From contig JANSXA010000001.1 of NCBI GenBank assembly GCA_024743175.1, forward strand, positions 124,001 through 188,000: 64,000 bases of DNA, written 5' to 3'. Positions 38,499-47,445 of the stretch are shown here, piece after piece. Both the position numbers and the translations under genes were made by a program. The stretch is from Pseudomonadaceae bacterium (GTDB lineage Bacteria > Pseudomonadota > Gammaproteobacteria > Pseudomonadales > Azotimanducaceae). The notes beneath the pieces are model-generated. The model had not been told where the DNA came from, did not search any database, and saw nothing but the letters and a program-made list of their open reading frames with translations. Positions within the stretch are counted from its first letter, which is position 1; every line of letters starts with the position of its first letter.

Positions 38499-39530
38499 AT
38501 GCCCCAGGATAAAATAAAAACCATTCTAGTTACCGGCGGCGCCGGGTACATTGGCTCTCACATGTGTGTGGAGCTGTTACAGGCTGGGCACAACGTGCTG
38601 GTGCTTGATGACTTATCCAACTCAAGCGAAAAAAGTCTGCAGGCCGTTGAGCGTATTACGCAGAAGTCTCTTTCGTTCATCCTTGGTGACATAAGAGATT
38701 CAGAGCTGTTAGCGCGTGTGTTTGCCGAAAACAAGATAGATGCGGTGCTGCATTTTGCAGGCCTGAAAGCTGTTGGCGAATCGGTTGCTGAGCCTATCCG
38801 TTACTACGACGTGAACCTCAATGGCACGCTCAAACTGATTGAAGCCATGACAAACGCAGACTGCAAAACGCTGGTGTTTTCAAGTTCTGCAACTGTTTAC
38901 GGCATACCGGAAACCATGCCGATTGAGGAAAACACTGCCACGGGTGCAATCAATCCCTATGGCCGGTCCAAGCTGATGGTTGAACAGGCCTTGATGGACT
39001 TACACGAGTCAGACCCAAGCTGGCGTATCGCCCTGTTACGCTATTTCAATCCTGTGGGTGCTCATGCCTCGGGTGAAATCGGCGAGGACCCCAACGATGT
39101 GCCGAACAACCTGATGCCTTTTATCAGCCAGGTTGCAGTCGGACGCCGCGAAAAGCTCAGCGTATTTGGTGATGATTACGATACGCCGGACGGTACCGGT
39201 GTACGTGATTATATTCACGTCGTTGATCTTGCCAGAGGGCATCTGAAAGCCCTGCAATATCTCGATGAGGCGCCCACGCTGGGTGTTTTTAACCTCGGCA
39301 CGGGCAATGGATATTCCGTGCTGGAGGCGATCAAGGCATTTGAAGCTGCCAGTGGTAAGACCATCGCCTATGAAGTGGTTGACCGACGTGCCGGTGATGC
39401 GGCTGTATCTTTTGCTGATCCCCAGAAGGCGCAGCGCGAGCTTGACTGGCGGGCTGAATATGACCTTGCTCGCATGTGTGAGGATGTCTGGCGCTGGCAA
39501 AAGAAACATCCAAATGGATTTAGCGACTAA
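38499..39530 (+). CDS. galE: UDP-glucose 4-epimerase
   Basis: This enzyme interconverts UDP-glucose and UDP-galactose. It has GGAGYIGSHMCVELL at the N terminus, DDLSNSS, the catalytic SSSATVYG and YGRSK (Tyr/Lys), LRYFNPVGAHASG and DGTGVRDYIHVVDLA; all are GalE signatures. At 343 residues it is normal. It follows the UDP-glucuronate epimerase-like gene and was probably part of a polysaccharide precursor operon. The tRNA-Ser gene begins 55 bp after it. Confidence 0.95.
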   Translation: MPQDKIKTILVTGGAGYIGSHMCVELLQAGHNVLVLDDLSNSSEKSLQAVERITQKSLSFILGDIRDSELLARVFAENKIDAVLHFAGLKAVGESVAEPIRYYDVNLNGTLKLIEAMTNADCKTLVFSSSATVYGIPETMPIEENTATGAINPYGRSKLMVEQALMDLHESDPSWRIALLRYFNPVGAHASGEIGEDPNDVPNNLMPFISQVAVGRREKLSVFGDDYDTPDGTGVRDYIHVVDLARGHLKALQYLDEAPTLGVFNLGTGNGYSVLEAIKAFEAASGKTIAYEVVDRRAGDAAVSFADPQKAQRELDWRAEYDLARMCEDVWRWQKKHPNGFSD

Positions 39531-39585
39531 ATTTGCACAACAGCCTTGAGATCGTCGACCTAAGTCGTCAAACTTCACACCCTTC

Positions 39586-39675
39586 GGAGGGATGGCTGAG
39601 CGGTCGAAAGCACTGGTCTTGAAAACCAGCAAGGGTTAACACTCTTCCAGGGTTCGAATCCCTGTCCCTCCGCCA
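39586..39675 (+). tRNA. tRNA-Ser (UGA anticodon)
   Basis: This 90-nt type II tRNA has acceptor stem GGAGGGA/TCCCTCC, discriminator G and an encoded CCA end (39673-39675). The anticodon TGA sits in the loop CTTGAAA and the T-arm contains GGTTCGAATCC. The long variable arm (AAGGG/CTCTT) has one G-T wobble. Its 3' part forms the left end of the integrated element. Confidence 0.97.
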
Positions 39676-39676
39676 C
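39618..39676 (+). repeat. attL (3' part of tRNA-Ser)
   Basis: This 59-bp block runs from the anticodon loop (CTTGAAAACC) to the base after CCA. It is identical to attR at 50703-50761 except for T39643 versus C50728. Integration kept the tRNA gene whole on this side. Confidence 0.93.
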
Positions 39677-39745
39677 TAAGATCATGTTTTCCATTGATAT
39701 TTCCCCACCTCCCCACTCGCTTACTTAAGCGTATCCTTATTTTGT

Positions 39746-39763
39746 GGCGTAACAAGGGCGTAA
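39746..39763 (+). promoter_or_regulatory. Candidate integrase arm-type site, left
   Basis: GGCGTAACAAGGGCGTAA contains two GGCGTAA units 11 bp apart. A one-base variant, in the same orientation, occurs at 50567-50584 near the other end. Paired repeats inside both ends of an element are typical of integrase or excisionase arm sites. Confidence 0.55.
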
Positions 39764-39885
39764 ATCCAGTAGCCACCAAACCAAAAATACCGGTATGCTT
39801 CCGAGTATTATTGCAGCGTTGTTTTAGTTAGGCACCGACAATGCCCTCAGCAAAATGTGCTGCGGCCCTACAATAGGAGGTAGAT

Positions 39886-40329
39886 TTGGTTGCCAGACTA
39901 ATAATTTGCGTTGTGGTGTTTTTCACAACCTTAAACACACAGGGAGCAGAAAGGGATTTCGCATATCTATGCTCTGCGGAAAAAGTAGCCGTCGTTAAGG
40001 TTGGTGATGACATGAAGTCTATCGGAGATGCAAAAGCCTACAATGACTCCAGCCTAACAAATCAAATTCGATACTGGGTCGAATCAGATGGTATTTCTAC
40101 CTACGGCTCAGCAGGAAAAATTTTCGATGACTGGAAGTGTGCGGTGCTGGGAGATGGGGACTTCCCAGTTTATTGTCGTACAGTCGGTGAAGACTTCTTT
40201 GCACCGATGCTAGGCTATATGTTCGTTAACGATCAACAACGTTTTGTAATCTACTCTACAGTTGCTTCTGAGATTGATGGAATGAGCAACGAGAGAATTG
40301 ACGTAGGTCGTTGCGAAAAAGTTAAATAA
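39886..40329 (+). CDS. Predicted secreted protein of unknown function (element cargo)
   Basis: This is a 147-residue protein with a signal peptide (about residues 1-20, cleavage near NTQGA). Four Cys residues in the mature part suggest disulfides in the periplasm. No family recognised. The start is TTG at 39886, fixed by a strong Shine-Dalgarno AGGAGG at 39875-39880. Its stop codon overlaps the integrase ATG (TAATG), so it is translated from the same transcript as the integrase. A second secreted protein of the same length lies at the other end of the element, without obvious sequence similarity. Confidence 0.7.
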   Translation: MVARLIICVVVFFTTLNTQGAERDFAYLCSAEKVAVVKVGDDMKSIGDAKAYNDSSLTNQIRYWVESDGISTYGSAGKIFDDWKCAVLGDGDFPVYCRTVGEDFFAPMLGYMFVNDQQRFVIYSTVASEIDGMSNERIDVGRCEKVK

Positions 40330-41399
40330 TGGCATCACTTTACGAACGAGAACGCCGAGACGGCACCAAAGTGTGGCGAGTCGAATATCGCCACCTCGGC
40401 CATGCTTCCAAATCCAAAACATTTGAACGCAAAGGCGATGCTCTAAACTACAAGCGTCGAGTTGAGCGTGAGTACGACGAGGTCCGCTCGGATCCCAACC
40501 GAATAAGCCATCACAAGCGTCTGCACGATGTCATCGCGGTTTATCGTGAACGTGAACTGCCGAAGATGAAAGCCAGCTACACACATGGCTTGGGCTGTGA
40601 TTTCTGGAAAGCGCGGCTCGGTCATATCAAGCTCGGTGAAATTACAGCGCCCATGATCAAAACTGAACTGGCTAAGCATGTTGCTGCTGGTCGCGCTGGG
40701 GCAACCGCCAATCGCAAATTGACCGTGTTGAGCGGAATGCTGAAGTTCGCCATCAACGAGCTGGGTTGGCTTCAGGATAACCCCTGCAGGCTTGTATCGC
40801 GTTACAAAGATGCAAAGCGTCGAGAACGCACGATTACCGCAAAAGAATGGGATGCTTTGCTTGAGGCTGCTGACGTGTTGGCCAGTACTGAGCGTGCTCG
40901 CGTCCGAGCCCAACAACTGCCTGCGTTTTTGCTCTTGTTATATGCCACTGGCATGCGCAAAGGGGAAGCTGAAGGTTTGCGATGGCGCGATGTCGATTTG
41001 GACAATATGCGTATTCAGTTGCGTGATACGAAGAATGGTCTTGGCCGCACTGTTCCACTCGATCAAGATACACGTGCCCTACTACTCGCGCATCAACAGC
41101 AATTCGGCACGACTGAATGGGTTTTCCCAAACGAAAAAGGCGACGGTCACACTGTCTTTGATGGTCCTTTTCGAGAGGCTCGGGAAAAAGCTAAGCTCGG
41201 CCTTGATGATCACGGCGAGCCTCTGGTACTCCACTCACTCCGACATAGCTTCGCTACTGAAGTTGCTCAGGGTGGAGCGACTTTGGTCGAACTGATGGCG
41301 GCCACGGGACACAAATCTGTCGCTGCGGCTGAACGCTATTTGCACCCTCAAGAACACCATGCTCGCTCGGCCGTTAGCAAGCGTCAGAGGGCAACATGA
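40329..41399 (+). CDS. int: Tyrosine-type site-specific integrase
   Basis: This 356-residue phage integrase carries out integration and excision at tRNA-Ser. An N-terminal arm-binding region (RRDGTKVWRVEYRHLG) and a core-binding SAM-like domain (about 60-160) are followed by the catalytic domain with all six expected residues: R210 (GMRKGE), K235, H302 and R305 (LHSLRHSF), H328 (TGHKS) and the nucleophile Y337 (RYLHP). The gene points away from the tRNA and lies 650 bp inside attL. It is coupled to the preceding secreted-protein gene (TAATG) and the following gene (ATGA). Confidence 0.96.
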   Translation: MASLYERERRDGTKVWRVEYRHLGHASKSKTFERKGDALNYKRRVEREYDEVRSDPNRISHHKRLHDVIAVYRERELPKMKASYTHGLGCDFWKARLGHIKLGEITAPMIKTELAKHVAAGRAGATANRKLTVLSGMLKFAINELGWLQDNPCRLVSRYKDAKRRERTITAKEWDALLEAADVLASTERARVRAQQLPAFLLLLYATGMRKGEAEGLRWRDVDLDNMRIQLRDTKNGLGRTVPLDQDTRALLLAHQQQFGTTEWVFPNEKGDGHTVFDGPFREAREKAKLGLDDHGEPLVLHSLRHSFATEVAQGGATLVELMAATGHKSVAAAERYLHPQEHHARSAVSKRQRAT

Positions 41400-41929
41400 T
41401 GACTGACGATAGACGCACTAAGCACACCGGAAGCCATGCTCCTGATGTAAGTTGGCCTACGTTTCTGAGCTTACTTAAAAGCGCAGCATTGAGTCTTGAA
41501 AACTTCGAAAGCCTTGATGGTAAAAAAACTGACTATGCACAATTTGTAGATCAAGCCCATAAAATGCTGGAACATGCATACTCGTTGTCCAAGAAAGGCG
41601 ACAGATCTGCAGAGATTGCTCAAGCGTTCGGCTTAAGTATTGAGCCACTGGAAGAGCGTAATATATTGCTCGCGGCACTTATATTTTGCTGCGGAGCTGA
41701 CGAGCCAAGAAGAAAAAGCAGTGCTTGTAAAAAAGCGGCAGACATTCTTCAGGGTAGATATGGCGAGGAATTAACCGAAAAATATCTCTTTGACATAGTG
41801 TATCCGAAGCACCGGCCTCGCCTCGACCAGTTGACCGAAGTTCTTGATCTTGAAGGCGTACTTTCATTTTTGGATGACTACTACCAAAAGACCAATAACG
41901 AAGAAACACGCCCCACTCCCAGGTTCTAG
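41396..41929 (+). CDS. Hypothetical protein downstream of integrase
   Basis: This is a 177-residue, mostly helical, soluble protein with a basic patch DEPRRKSSACKKAADILQGRYG. I recognise no family. Its ATG overlaps the integrase stop (ATGA), so it is translated with the integrase and may modulate integration, but this is only positional inference. Confidence 0.65.
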   Translation: MMTDDRRTKHTGSHAPDVSWPTFLSLLKSAALSLENFESLDGKKTDYAQFVDQAHKMLEHAYSLSKKGDRSAEIAQAFGLSIEPLEERNILLAALIFCCGADEPRRKSSACKKAADILQGRYGEELTEKYLFDIVYPKHRPRLDQLTEVLDLEGVLSFLDDYYQKTNNEETRPTPRF

Positions 41930-41933
41930 TTTT

Positions 41934-41966
41934 CCCTACTACTTCCATATAGTAGAGGGGATTTTT
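41934..41966 (+). terminator. Likely terminator of the integrase operon
   Basis: CCCTACTA (41934-41941) pairs with TAGTAG-A-GGG (from 41950, one bulged base), followed by ATTTTT. It lies 5 bp after the stop of the gene at 41396. Confidence 0.55.
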
Positions 41967-42028
41967 CCACGTTGAGATAACTCAAGATTGTCCCTCACTT
42001 AAGCAACCTTGTTAAAGAGAGTGTCAAT

Positions 42029-42334
42029 ATGACAAGCCAAGCAACACATTCTGAAGAGCTGCGTTACCCTATCCTTCTTACAAAGTCTCAATTCGTGCGC
42101 AAGCACATCGAGCATTTTGAAGGCGAAGGCGAATTGGGGTGGCAAGTCGTCAACCGTAGAACTAACGGCATGTTAAAGGCTGGTGCTGTTGTGGAAGTGC
42201 GCAGCCGACCAGAAGCTAAACGCCCCAAAATACTGATCGATGAAGAACGCTATTTCCATTGGGTCAAAAACCAGCAGATCTATTTGGATATAGTGCTGCG
42301 GGATGAAATCTCAGCGATGGAAACTCACGCATAA
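42029..42334 (+). CDS. Small protein, possible DNA-binding/excisionase-like
   Basis: This is a 101-residue protein with a good position between the integrase operon and the primase gene, where satellites usually keep an AlpA/excisionase-type regulator. The first half contains LLTKSQFVRKHIEHFEGEG, which could be a helix-turn-helix start. The second half has RPKILIDEERYFHWVKNQ, the pattern that ends many excisionase-like proteins (basic residues, then an aromatic helix). The DNA-binding role is an inference; no family was firmly recognised. Confidence 0.6.
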   Translation: MTSQATHSEELRYPILLTKSQFVRKHIEHFEGEGELGWQVVNRRTNGMLKAGAVVEVRSRPEAKRPKILIDEERYFHWVKNQQIYLDIVLRDEISAMETHA

Positions 42335-42361
42335 AAAAGCCCGGAGCTGGGCCGGGCTTAG
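42334..42361 (-). terminator. Hairpin terminator between small gene and primase gene
   Basis: AAGCCCGG/CCGGGCTT stem with a 7-nt loop (AGCTGGG) is flanked at left by six A's. That reads as a U-run on the minus strand, so minus-strand termination is favoured. It may also weakly stop plus-strand transcripts from 42029. Confidence 0.6.
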
Positions 42362-42495
42362 TCTCTCCGCAGAGAGTAGAGTCGTTAGACTCCTGAAGAA
42401 ACACAATTCTGTTCTCTCCTGCCTTTGATGTAAAGCCTGTCCTTTGTCCACAGATTAACAAAACGTGCCACGCGATTTGTGGCAAGGATAGAAAA

Positions 42496-44877
42496 TTGGA
42501 TACTCCAACACAGGCACAAGTGAAAGCGCGCGCGCTTGAACTACTCAACCACCGTATATTCACTGTACCAATTCGAGCGGGGCAAAAAGTGCCCTACGCC
42601 AACCAGGGTGAGCAGTGGCAGGACCGTGTAATACTGAATGAATCTCACGTCTATAATCCGTATAACCTTCCAGGCGACGCGGGTGGATTGGGAATTTCAC
42701 ACCTACACAGCGGTACTGCTGTGGTAGACATTGACGACCTAGGCAAGGCCAGCGCATGGTGGCTCGAACACTACAAAATAGACTTGAATCACGAGCTAAA
42801 ACGTGAAGACGCGGTGCGCATCCAAAGTGGCAAGCCTAACCGAGCCAAATTGCTCTACAGAGTGCCACCCGAGCTTATGCCGCTGCAATCGGTCAAGCGG
42901 GATGCTGATGGGTTCGAACTGCGCAGCTGCACGAAGAAAGGGACGAGTCTGCAGGACGTCATTTGCGGAATACACCCGACCACAGGTCAGGCGTATGAAG
43001 TAACAGGAAATCTTGGCCGCATACCTGTAGTTCCTGACGACCTTTTAAGAAAATGGCTCGATATGCTTGCGGTGCGGGCTGATCGCCGGTCGCTGATTGG
43101 CGCACCACCAAATGAAGCCGTTATTCGATCCGCACTGTCTTCCATCGACCCAGACATCGAGTACAACGATTGGCTGGCCATCGGCATGGCGCTGGATGAA
43201 GTTGGGCTTGGAGATTTGTGGGAGGAATGGTCAGAAACGGGGAAATCATTTAAGCCAGGCGATTGTTGTGCACGGCTACAAGGGTTTACCCCTGGTGGCG
43301 GAGCAACGCTCGGCACTCTTTTCCATCATGCGCGGGAAGCAGGTTGGAGCGGCTCAGACGCTTGGCAGAGTGAAGCCGACAATTTGATCAGCAACACCAG
43401 CGGTAACATCGCTAATGATCTGAAGTTACTTGCGCAGCTTTACAGCCACTGCAAACCTGGGGAATCCAGCGTCGATTCATCACTGAAACAGCTGGCTAAG
43501 GCATATGGCGTTTCTATCGGGCCGCTACGGAATGATTTTCGAAACCTGCTGAAGAACTCAGATGGGAAAGATCTTACCCATCATGGAGTTGCACAACACT
43601 ACCTGAAAAGTAAAGGTCAAGCGATCAACTCATTAGCCAGTACCTACGTCTACGATCAATCCGCCGCATGCTGGAAACCGCTCAAAGAAGAGGTAATGCG
43701 TAACGAAATCGGTGAGCGCTATCAAGACCAGAAGCTCGTTCAGACAGCAACTGGAGTAAGTGGCGTCATCAAGCAGGCTCTGAGCTTCTATTGGCACGAC
43801 GACTATTTTGCCAACGCACCTCACAAAGGCATTGCCACTTTATCTGGCTTTCACGTGCTGCAGATAGATGGCACCTTCCAGTGTCAACCACATGCGCCAG
43901 AGCACCGTGTCAGGCGCGTTCTCCCGGCCGACCCTATCCCATGGGTACCGGGTAGCCCCGATGCCCCGCCGCTATTCTGTAAGTTGCTGGAAGCCCTGGG
44001 TAATACGGACCCCAATCAAGAATTGGTCCTCGCTGAGTACGTTGCCGCCTGCCTGCTAAGGGAAGTAGCTCCACTAAAACGCGCGCTATTTCTTCTGGGT
44101 GCACACGATTCTGGCAAATCCCAAATGCTACGAATCATGGAGTTACTGATCGGTGAGGAAAACCGGACAGCTATTGAACCTCATCAATTCAGTGAGCCCT
44201 ACTTCGCGGCCGTTCTAGCTGATTCAATGTTGAACTGCGTCGGAGAAGTGCCAATCAAAGAGGACGTTGCTAGTGCTGCGTTTTTGAAAATCACTTCAGG
44301 CGACAGCATCACTGGCAGGCACCCTTCAGGTAGGCCGTTTTCCTATAGGCCATCGGCAGGCCAGGTTTACGCCAACAACCACCTCCCTAAAACAAGCATG
44401 ACCGGTGAATACTTTTGGCGGCGCTGGGCATTAGTTGAGTTTTCCAAGTCAGTTCCAGCAGATGAACAAATCCCGAACCTCGGCGAGAAAGTATTCGAAA
44501 AAGAACTAGGACAGCTCGTGTACTGGGTAATGCAGGGCGCTCAGCGTGTACATAAAAACAAATGCTATTCGTTAGGAACCAAACATGAAGAACTGATCGC
44601 CGATTGGCGGTTGTCCCACAACGTGTTTTTGAAGTGCCTCAATGCTGAAGATGGACCATTTCTAAAAGGTGAGTCTATGAAGTTAAAGTTCGACCAGCTT
44701 CATGCAGCAGTCAAGGACTGGGCTTTATCAAACGGATACCGCCAGAGTGATCTGCCAGGTCGCAGTGAGTTGGTGAAACAAGCTTCTGAGCACTTCACTA
44801 TGGTCAAGCACGGTCGCAGTATTGGCAACCACCTTCAGGGTATCGGCATAGCGATCGACACGCATTATGGGAACTAA
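42496..44877 (+). CDS. Replicative primase-polymerase / SF3 helicase (P4-like)
   Basis: This 793-residue protein probably starts replication of the excised element. The N-terminal prim-pol domain has metal-binding D78 and D80 (VVDIDD). A PriCT-like segment (about 215-290) reads YNDWLAIGMALDEVG, then GFTPGGGATLGTLFHHAREAGW. The C-terminal D5/P4-type helicase has Walker A GAHDSGKSQ (about residue 535), a B-motif region (LNCVGEVP) and YANNHLPKTSMTGEYFWRRW. The start is TTG at 42496 with AAGGA 7-8 bp upstream. A primase-helicase with its own origin candidate (49808-49945) supports autonomous replication after excision. Confidence 0.9.
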   Translation: MDTPTQAQVKARALELLNHRIFTVPIRAGQKVPYANQGEQWQDRVILNESHVYNPYNLPGDAGGLGISHLHSGTAVVDIDDLGKASAWWLEHYKIDLNHELKREDAVRIQSGKPNRAKLLYRVPPELMPLQSVKRDADGFELRSCTKKGTSLQDVICGIHPTTGQAYEVTGNLGRIPVVPDDLLRKWLDMLAVRADRRSLIGAPPNEAVIRSALSSIDPDIEYNDWLAIGMALDEVGLGDLWEEWSETGKSFKPGDCCARLQGFTPGGGATLGTLFHHAREAGWSGSDAWQSEADNLISNTSGNIANDLKLLAQLYSHCKPGESSVDSSLKQLAKAYGVSIGPLRNDFRNLLKNSDGKDLTHHGVAQHYLKSKGQAINSLASTYVYDQSAACWKPLKEEVMRNEIGERYQDQKLVQTATGVSGVIKQALSFYWHDDYFANAPHKGIATLSGFHVLQIDGTFQCQPHAPEHRVRRVLPADPIPWVPGSPDAPPLFCKLLEALGNTDPNQELVLAEYVAACLLREVAPLKRALFLLGAHDSGKSQMLRIMELLIGEENRTAIEPHQFSEPYFAAVLADSMLNCVGEVPIKEDVASAAFLKITSGDSITGRHPSGRPFSYRPSAGQVYANNHLPKTSMTGEYFWRRWALVEFSKSVPADEQIPNLGEKVFEKELGQLVYWVMQGAQRVHKNKCYSLGTKHEELIADWRLSHNVFLKCLNAEDGPFLKGESMKLKFDQLHAAVKDWALSNGYRQSDLPGRSELVKQASEHFTMVKHGRSIGNHLQGIGIAIDTHYGN

Positions 44878-44919
44878 AACAATAAGACTGGAGCAGTGGG
44901 GTTACAGAAAGCCGCCCTC

Positions 44920-45076
44920 CCACCCCTCGGAGGGCGCCGAGGGTACTTTTCCTTATTCAATCATTCATATAGAAAAATCACAAATTCAGCTAATCCTTGA
45001 TATTTCTATATGCAGCTACTGGAGCAAATTATCCGCCCTCGGCGCCCTCCGGCGTGCGGGTCCTCCTGAGGGGTGG
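44920..45076. repeat. Large interrupted GC-rich inverted repeat
   Basis: The 16-nt arm 44928-44943 (CGGAGGGCGCCGAGGG) pairs exactly with 45036-45051. Outside it CCACCCCT (44920-44927) pairs with AGGGGTGG (45069-45076) after a 17-nt insertion on the right. The AT-richer loop is about 92 nt. It lies between the replication and capsid genes, where a packaging site, structured RNA or attenuator could sit. Confidence 0.75.
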
Positions 45077-45154
45077 CAACCTGCGGGTATAGGGAGGCGC
45101 GTGAAATCGCACATTTTGCATGTGCAAAACTAACGCTTGAGTCTGACTATCAAT

Positions 45155-45463
45155 ATGGACACATCGATTAACAATAACTATGAATCATATCAACGCTTGA
45201 TCGTGGCTTTGCGTGACCACCCGGACCTGGCAAGTTTCATGATATCCATCGCACGTGACAGCCAGGACATGATCGCTATCCGTGACGCAATGGCTACAGA
45301 AATCATCACTCGGCATTTGACAGGCTCACAAACGCAAAGATGCAAAAGGCTGATAGCACTTGTCAGTCAAAAACACCCATTAACGGATCAACTCAGGTCG
45401 CTGCCCTGCCCCATTCCAACAAATCATCGAGCACTGGCAAAGCGCATTTTTAAAAAAGATTAA
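45155..45463 (+). CDS. Small hypothetical protein upstream of capsid gene
   Basis: This is a soluble helical protein of 102 residues if it starts at ATG 45155 (MDTSINNNYESYQ); a TTG at 45137 would add six residues. It is Asp/Arg-rich in the first half (VALRDHPDLASFMISIARDSQDM) with a basic C terminus (ALAKRIFKKD). I recognise no family. It ends 45 bp before the protease-capsid gene, so it may be a small head-related or regulatory protein. Confidence 0.55.
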   Translation: MDTSINNNYESYQRLIVALRDHPDLASFMISIARDSQDMIAIRDAMATEIITRHLTGSQTQRCKRLIALVSQKHPLTDQLRSLPCPIPTNHRALAKRIFKKD

Positions 45464-45508
45464 AAAAGTGTTAGGCGAGGCCACCTGGCCGCGAGTTAGC
45501 CTTACAGC

Positions 45509-47416
45509 ATGTGGTACACAATTGAAAATCGCGGACCCCAATGCAAAGAGCTACGCATCTTTGGTGAAATTGGTTTTGAGGTCTCAGCTGAGCAGCTCGT
45601 CGCTGACTTGGACGAAATTGACCGCAACATACCCCTTCACGTTCAGATTCACACGCCAGGCGGCTCAGTATTTGACGGCTTGGCAATCTACAATCGCCTC
45701 AAAGCCCACCTTGCACCAGTAACAACCGAAGTGATCGGGATGGCAGCCAGCATGGGCAGCATCATAATGCTGGCTGGAGACCACCGCCTCATGAACGAAG
45801 GTTCATGGGTCATGATCCACAACCCCGCCAGTTCAGCCTTTGGTGAATCCAAAGATTTAAACAAGGCAGCGCAAACGCTTGACCAATTCAAATCAGGATT
45901 GCTGGATATCTATGCACGCAACCTGAAATTGCCCCGTGACACGATCAGCTCAATGATGGATGAGGAAACTTGGTTCAACGCGGCAGACGCGATTGCAGCC
46001 GGATTCGCCCACGAAGTAACCGCACCAGAAGTCGATGTTGCAGCCAACTTACGCGACGCAGACGTTACTAGATTTGAACGCCCACCCAATTTCTTGAAGG
46101 AGATTAAAGCCGTGAACACCAGTCAAACCAACCAAAAGTTAGCCAACCTGGAAGCCGAGGATCAGCGCAAAACCGAAATCTTAGCCGTCTTCGATGGCTT
46201 TCCTGCATACAGCGCTACGTTGCATGCCTGCCTCCAGGACCGAAGCTGCACCGAAGCACAAGCACGCCATAAGCTGCAGGACGCAATGAAAGCCTACAAC
46301 GACGCAAATATATCGCCGACAGGTGGAGTGGTCTCTGTGAAGTCGAATGTTGATGGCGATACGCGGCAAGCGTTTAGGGACCAGCTTGCAGTACGCATGG
46401 GTGCCAAGCCAACTGATGACATGCACCCTGCTGTACGCAATGGGGACATTAGCCGTATGGGTAACAAAGCGATATTCGAAGCTGTTGCACGGTCACGCGG
46501 TTTTACCAGCGAACCCGTAGGCGGATGGCTTCAGCAGCCTGGCTCAGACGTACCAGGAATCACCATTGATGCTGCCAACGTAGTCGCTGCACAGGCCTAC
46601 GATGAAGCGCCAGAGACCGACCGCTGGACGGCTGAAAACACTGCTAACGACTTCAAAACGCACAACCACGTGCAGTCAGACATCACAGGATTCCCAAAGC
46701 TCGAAAGTGAAAATGAGCAAATTCAATATGGGAAACTTTCTGATAAAAACGAGACCAATAGCGTTGATACCTACGGCGTGCAGATAGCCCTCAGCCGCCA
46801 GCTACTAGTGAATGGCGAGGTCGAAAACATTGGCCGCTTGGTTACGCAAATCGCCCGTACTGCGCGCTCCACGCAGCTGGACACGCTGTATAACAAACTC
46901 ATCGCTAACCCTACCTTGAGCGAAGACAGTACTGCCCTATTCCACGCTAACCATAGCAACCTGATATCAGGCGGTGGCTCAGTTCTAGGCGTTGCAGGCT
47001 TAACTGCTGCGCTCCTAGCAATGCGGCAGCAAACCGGGTTAGGCGGACGTAAACTGGGCCTCACTCCGGCTTACCTGCTTGTACCAGCGGCACTGGAAGT
47101 GACCGCACGTCAACTTATAGCGTCCAGCGTTGACCCGTCATCGAGCGGCGCTGACATTGCCAACCCATTCCAAAACTTCGTTGAGGTCATCGTTGAGTCA
47201 CGGCTGGATGATGATAGCGCCACAGCCTGGTACTTGATGGCCAACCCAAATCAGGTGGACACCTTTGAGCAATTGTATTTGGAAGGTCCAGCACCACGGA
47301 TCGTTGAAAACGACAACACGGCATCCGGCGTATTGGGCACAACTTGGCTCGCGTACTTCGATCATGGCGTTAGCCCACTCGATTTCCGAGGCATGCTGAA
47401 AAGCGCTGGCGCATAA
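45509..47416 (+). CDS. ClpP-type prohead protease fused to Mu-gpT-like major capsid protein
   Basis: One 635-residue chain combines two head-assembly proteins. Residues 1-185 are a ClpP/S14-like protease with catalytic Ser81 (GMAASMGSIIMLAG) and His104 (VMIHNPASS). Residues about 195-300 form a helical linker, possibly a scaffold. Residues about 305-635 resemble the Mu gpT type of HK97-fold capsid protein (TYGVQIALSRQLLVNGEVENIGRLVTQIARTAR, LFHANHSNLISGG, NPFQNFVEVIVESRLDD). In most phages the protease and capsid are separate genes. The protease could free the capsid domain in cis. This is the main evidence that the element makes its own shell. Confidence 0.9.
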   Translation: MWYTIENRGPQCKELRIFGEIGFEVSAEQLVADLDEIDRNIPLHVQIHTPGGSVFDGLAIYNRLKAHLAPVTTEVIGMAASMGSIIMLAGDHRLMNEGSWVMIHNPASSAFGESKDLNKAAQTLDQFKSGLLDIYARNLKLPRDTISSMMDEETWFNAADAIAAGFAHEVTAPEVDVAANLRDADVTRFERPPNFLKEIKAVNTSQTNQKLANLEAEDQRKTEILAVFDGFPAYSATLHACLQDRSCTEAQARHKLQDAMKAYNDANISPTGGVVSVKSNVDGDTRQAFRDQLAVRMGAKPTDDMHPAVRNGDISRMGNKAIFEAVARSRGFTSEPVGGWLQQPGSDVPGITIDAANVVAAQAYDEAPETDRWTAENTANDFKTHNHVQSDITGFPKLESENEQIQYGKLSDKNETNSVDTYGVQIALSRQLLVNGEVENIGRLVTQIARTARSTQLDTLYNKLIANPTLSEDSTALFHANHSNLISGGGSVLGVAGLTAALLAMRQQTGLGGRKLGLTPAYLLVPAALEVTARQLIASSVDPSSSGADIANPFQNFVEVIVESRLDDDSATAWYLMANPNQVDTFEQLYLEGPAPRIVENDNTASGVLGTTWLAYFDHGVSPLDFRGMLKSAGA

Positions 47417-47445
47417 CCACTTATTTCAACAGTTAGGAGCAGAGT

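Noticed and set aside
44867-45133. Plus-strand ORF of 88 codons after the primase gene
   Set aside because: It overlaps the primase end, lacks a ribosome-binding site and runs through both arms of the large inverted repeat, so its sequence is dictated by that repeat.
45468-45722. Plus-strand ORF overlapping the start of the protease-capsid gene
   Set aside because: Shadow frame of the ClpP domain; no ribosome-binding site or family.
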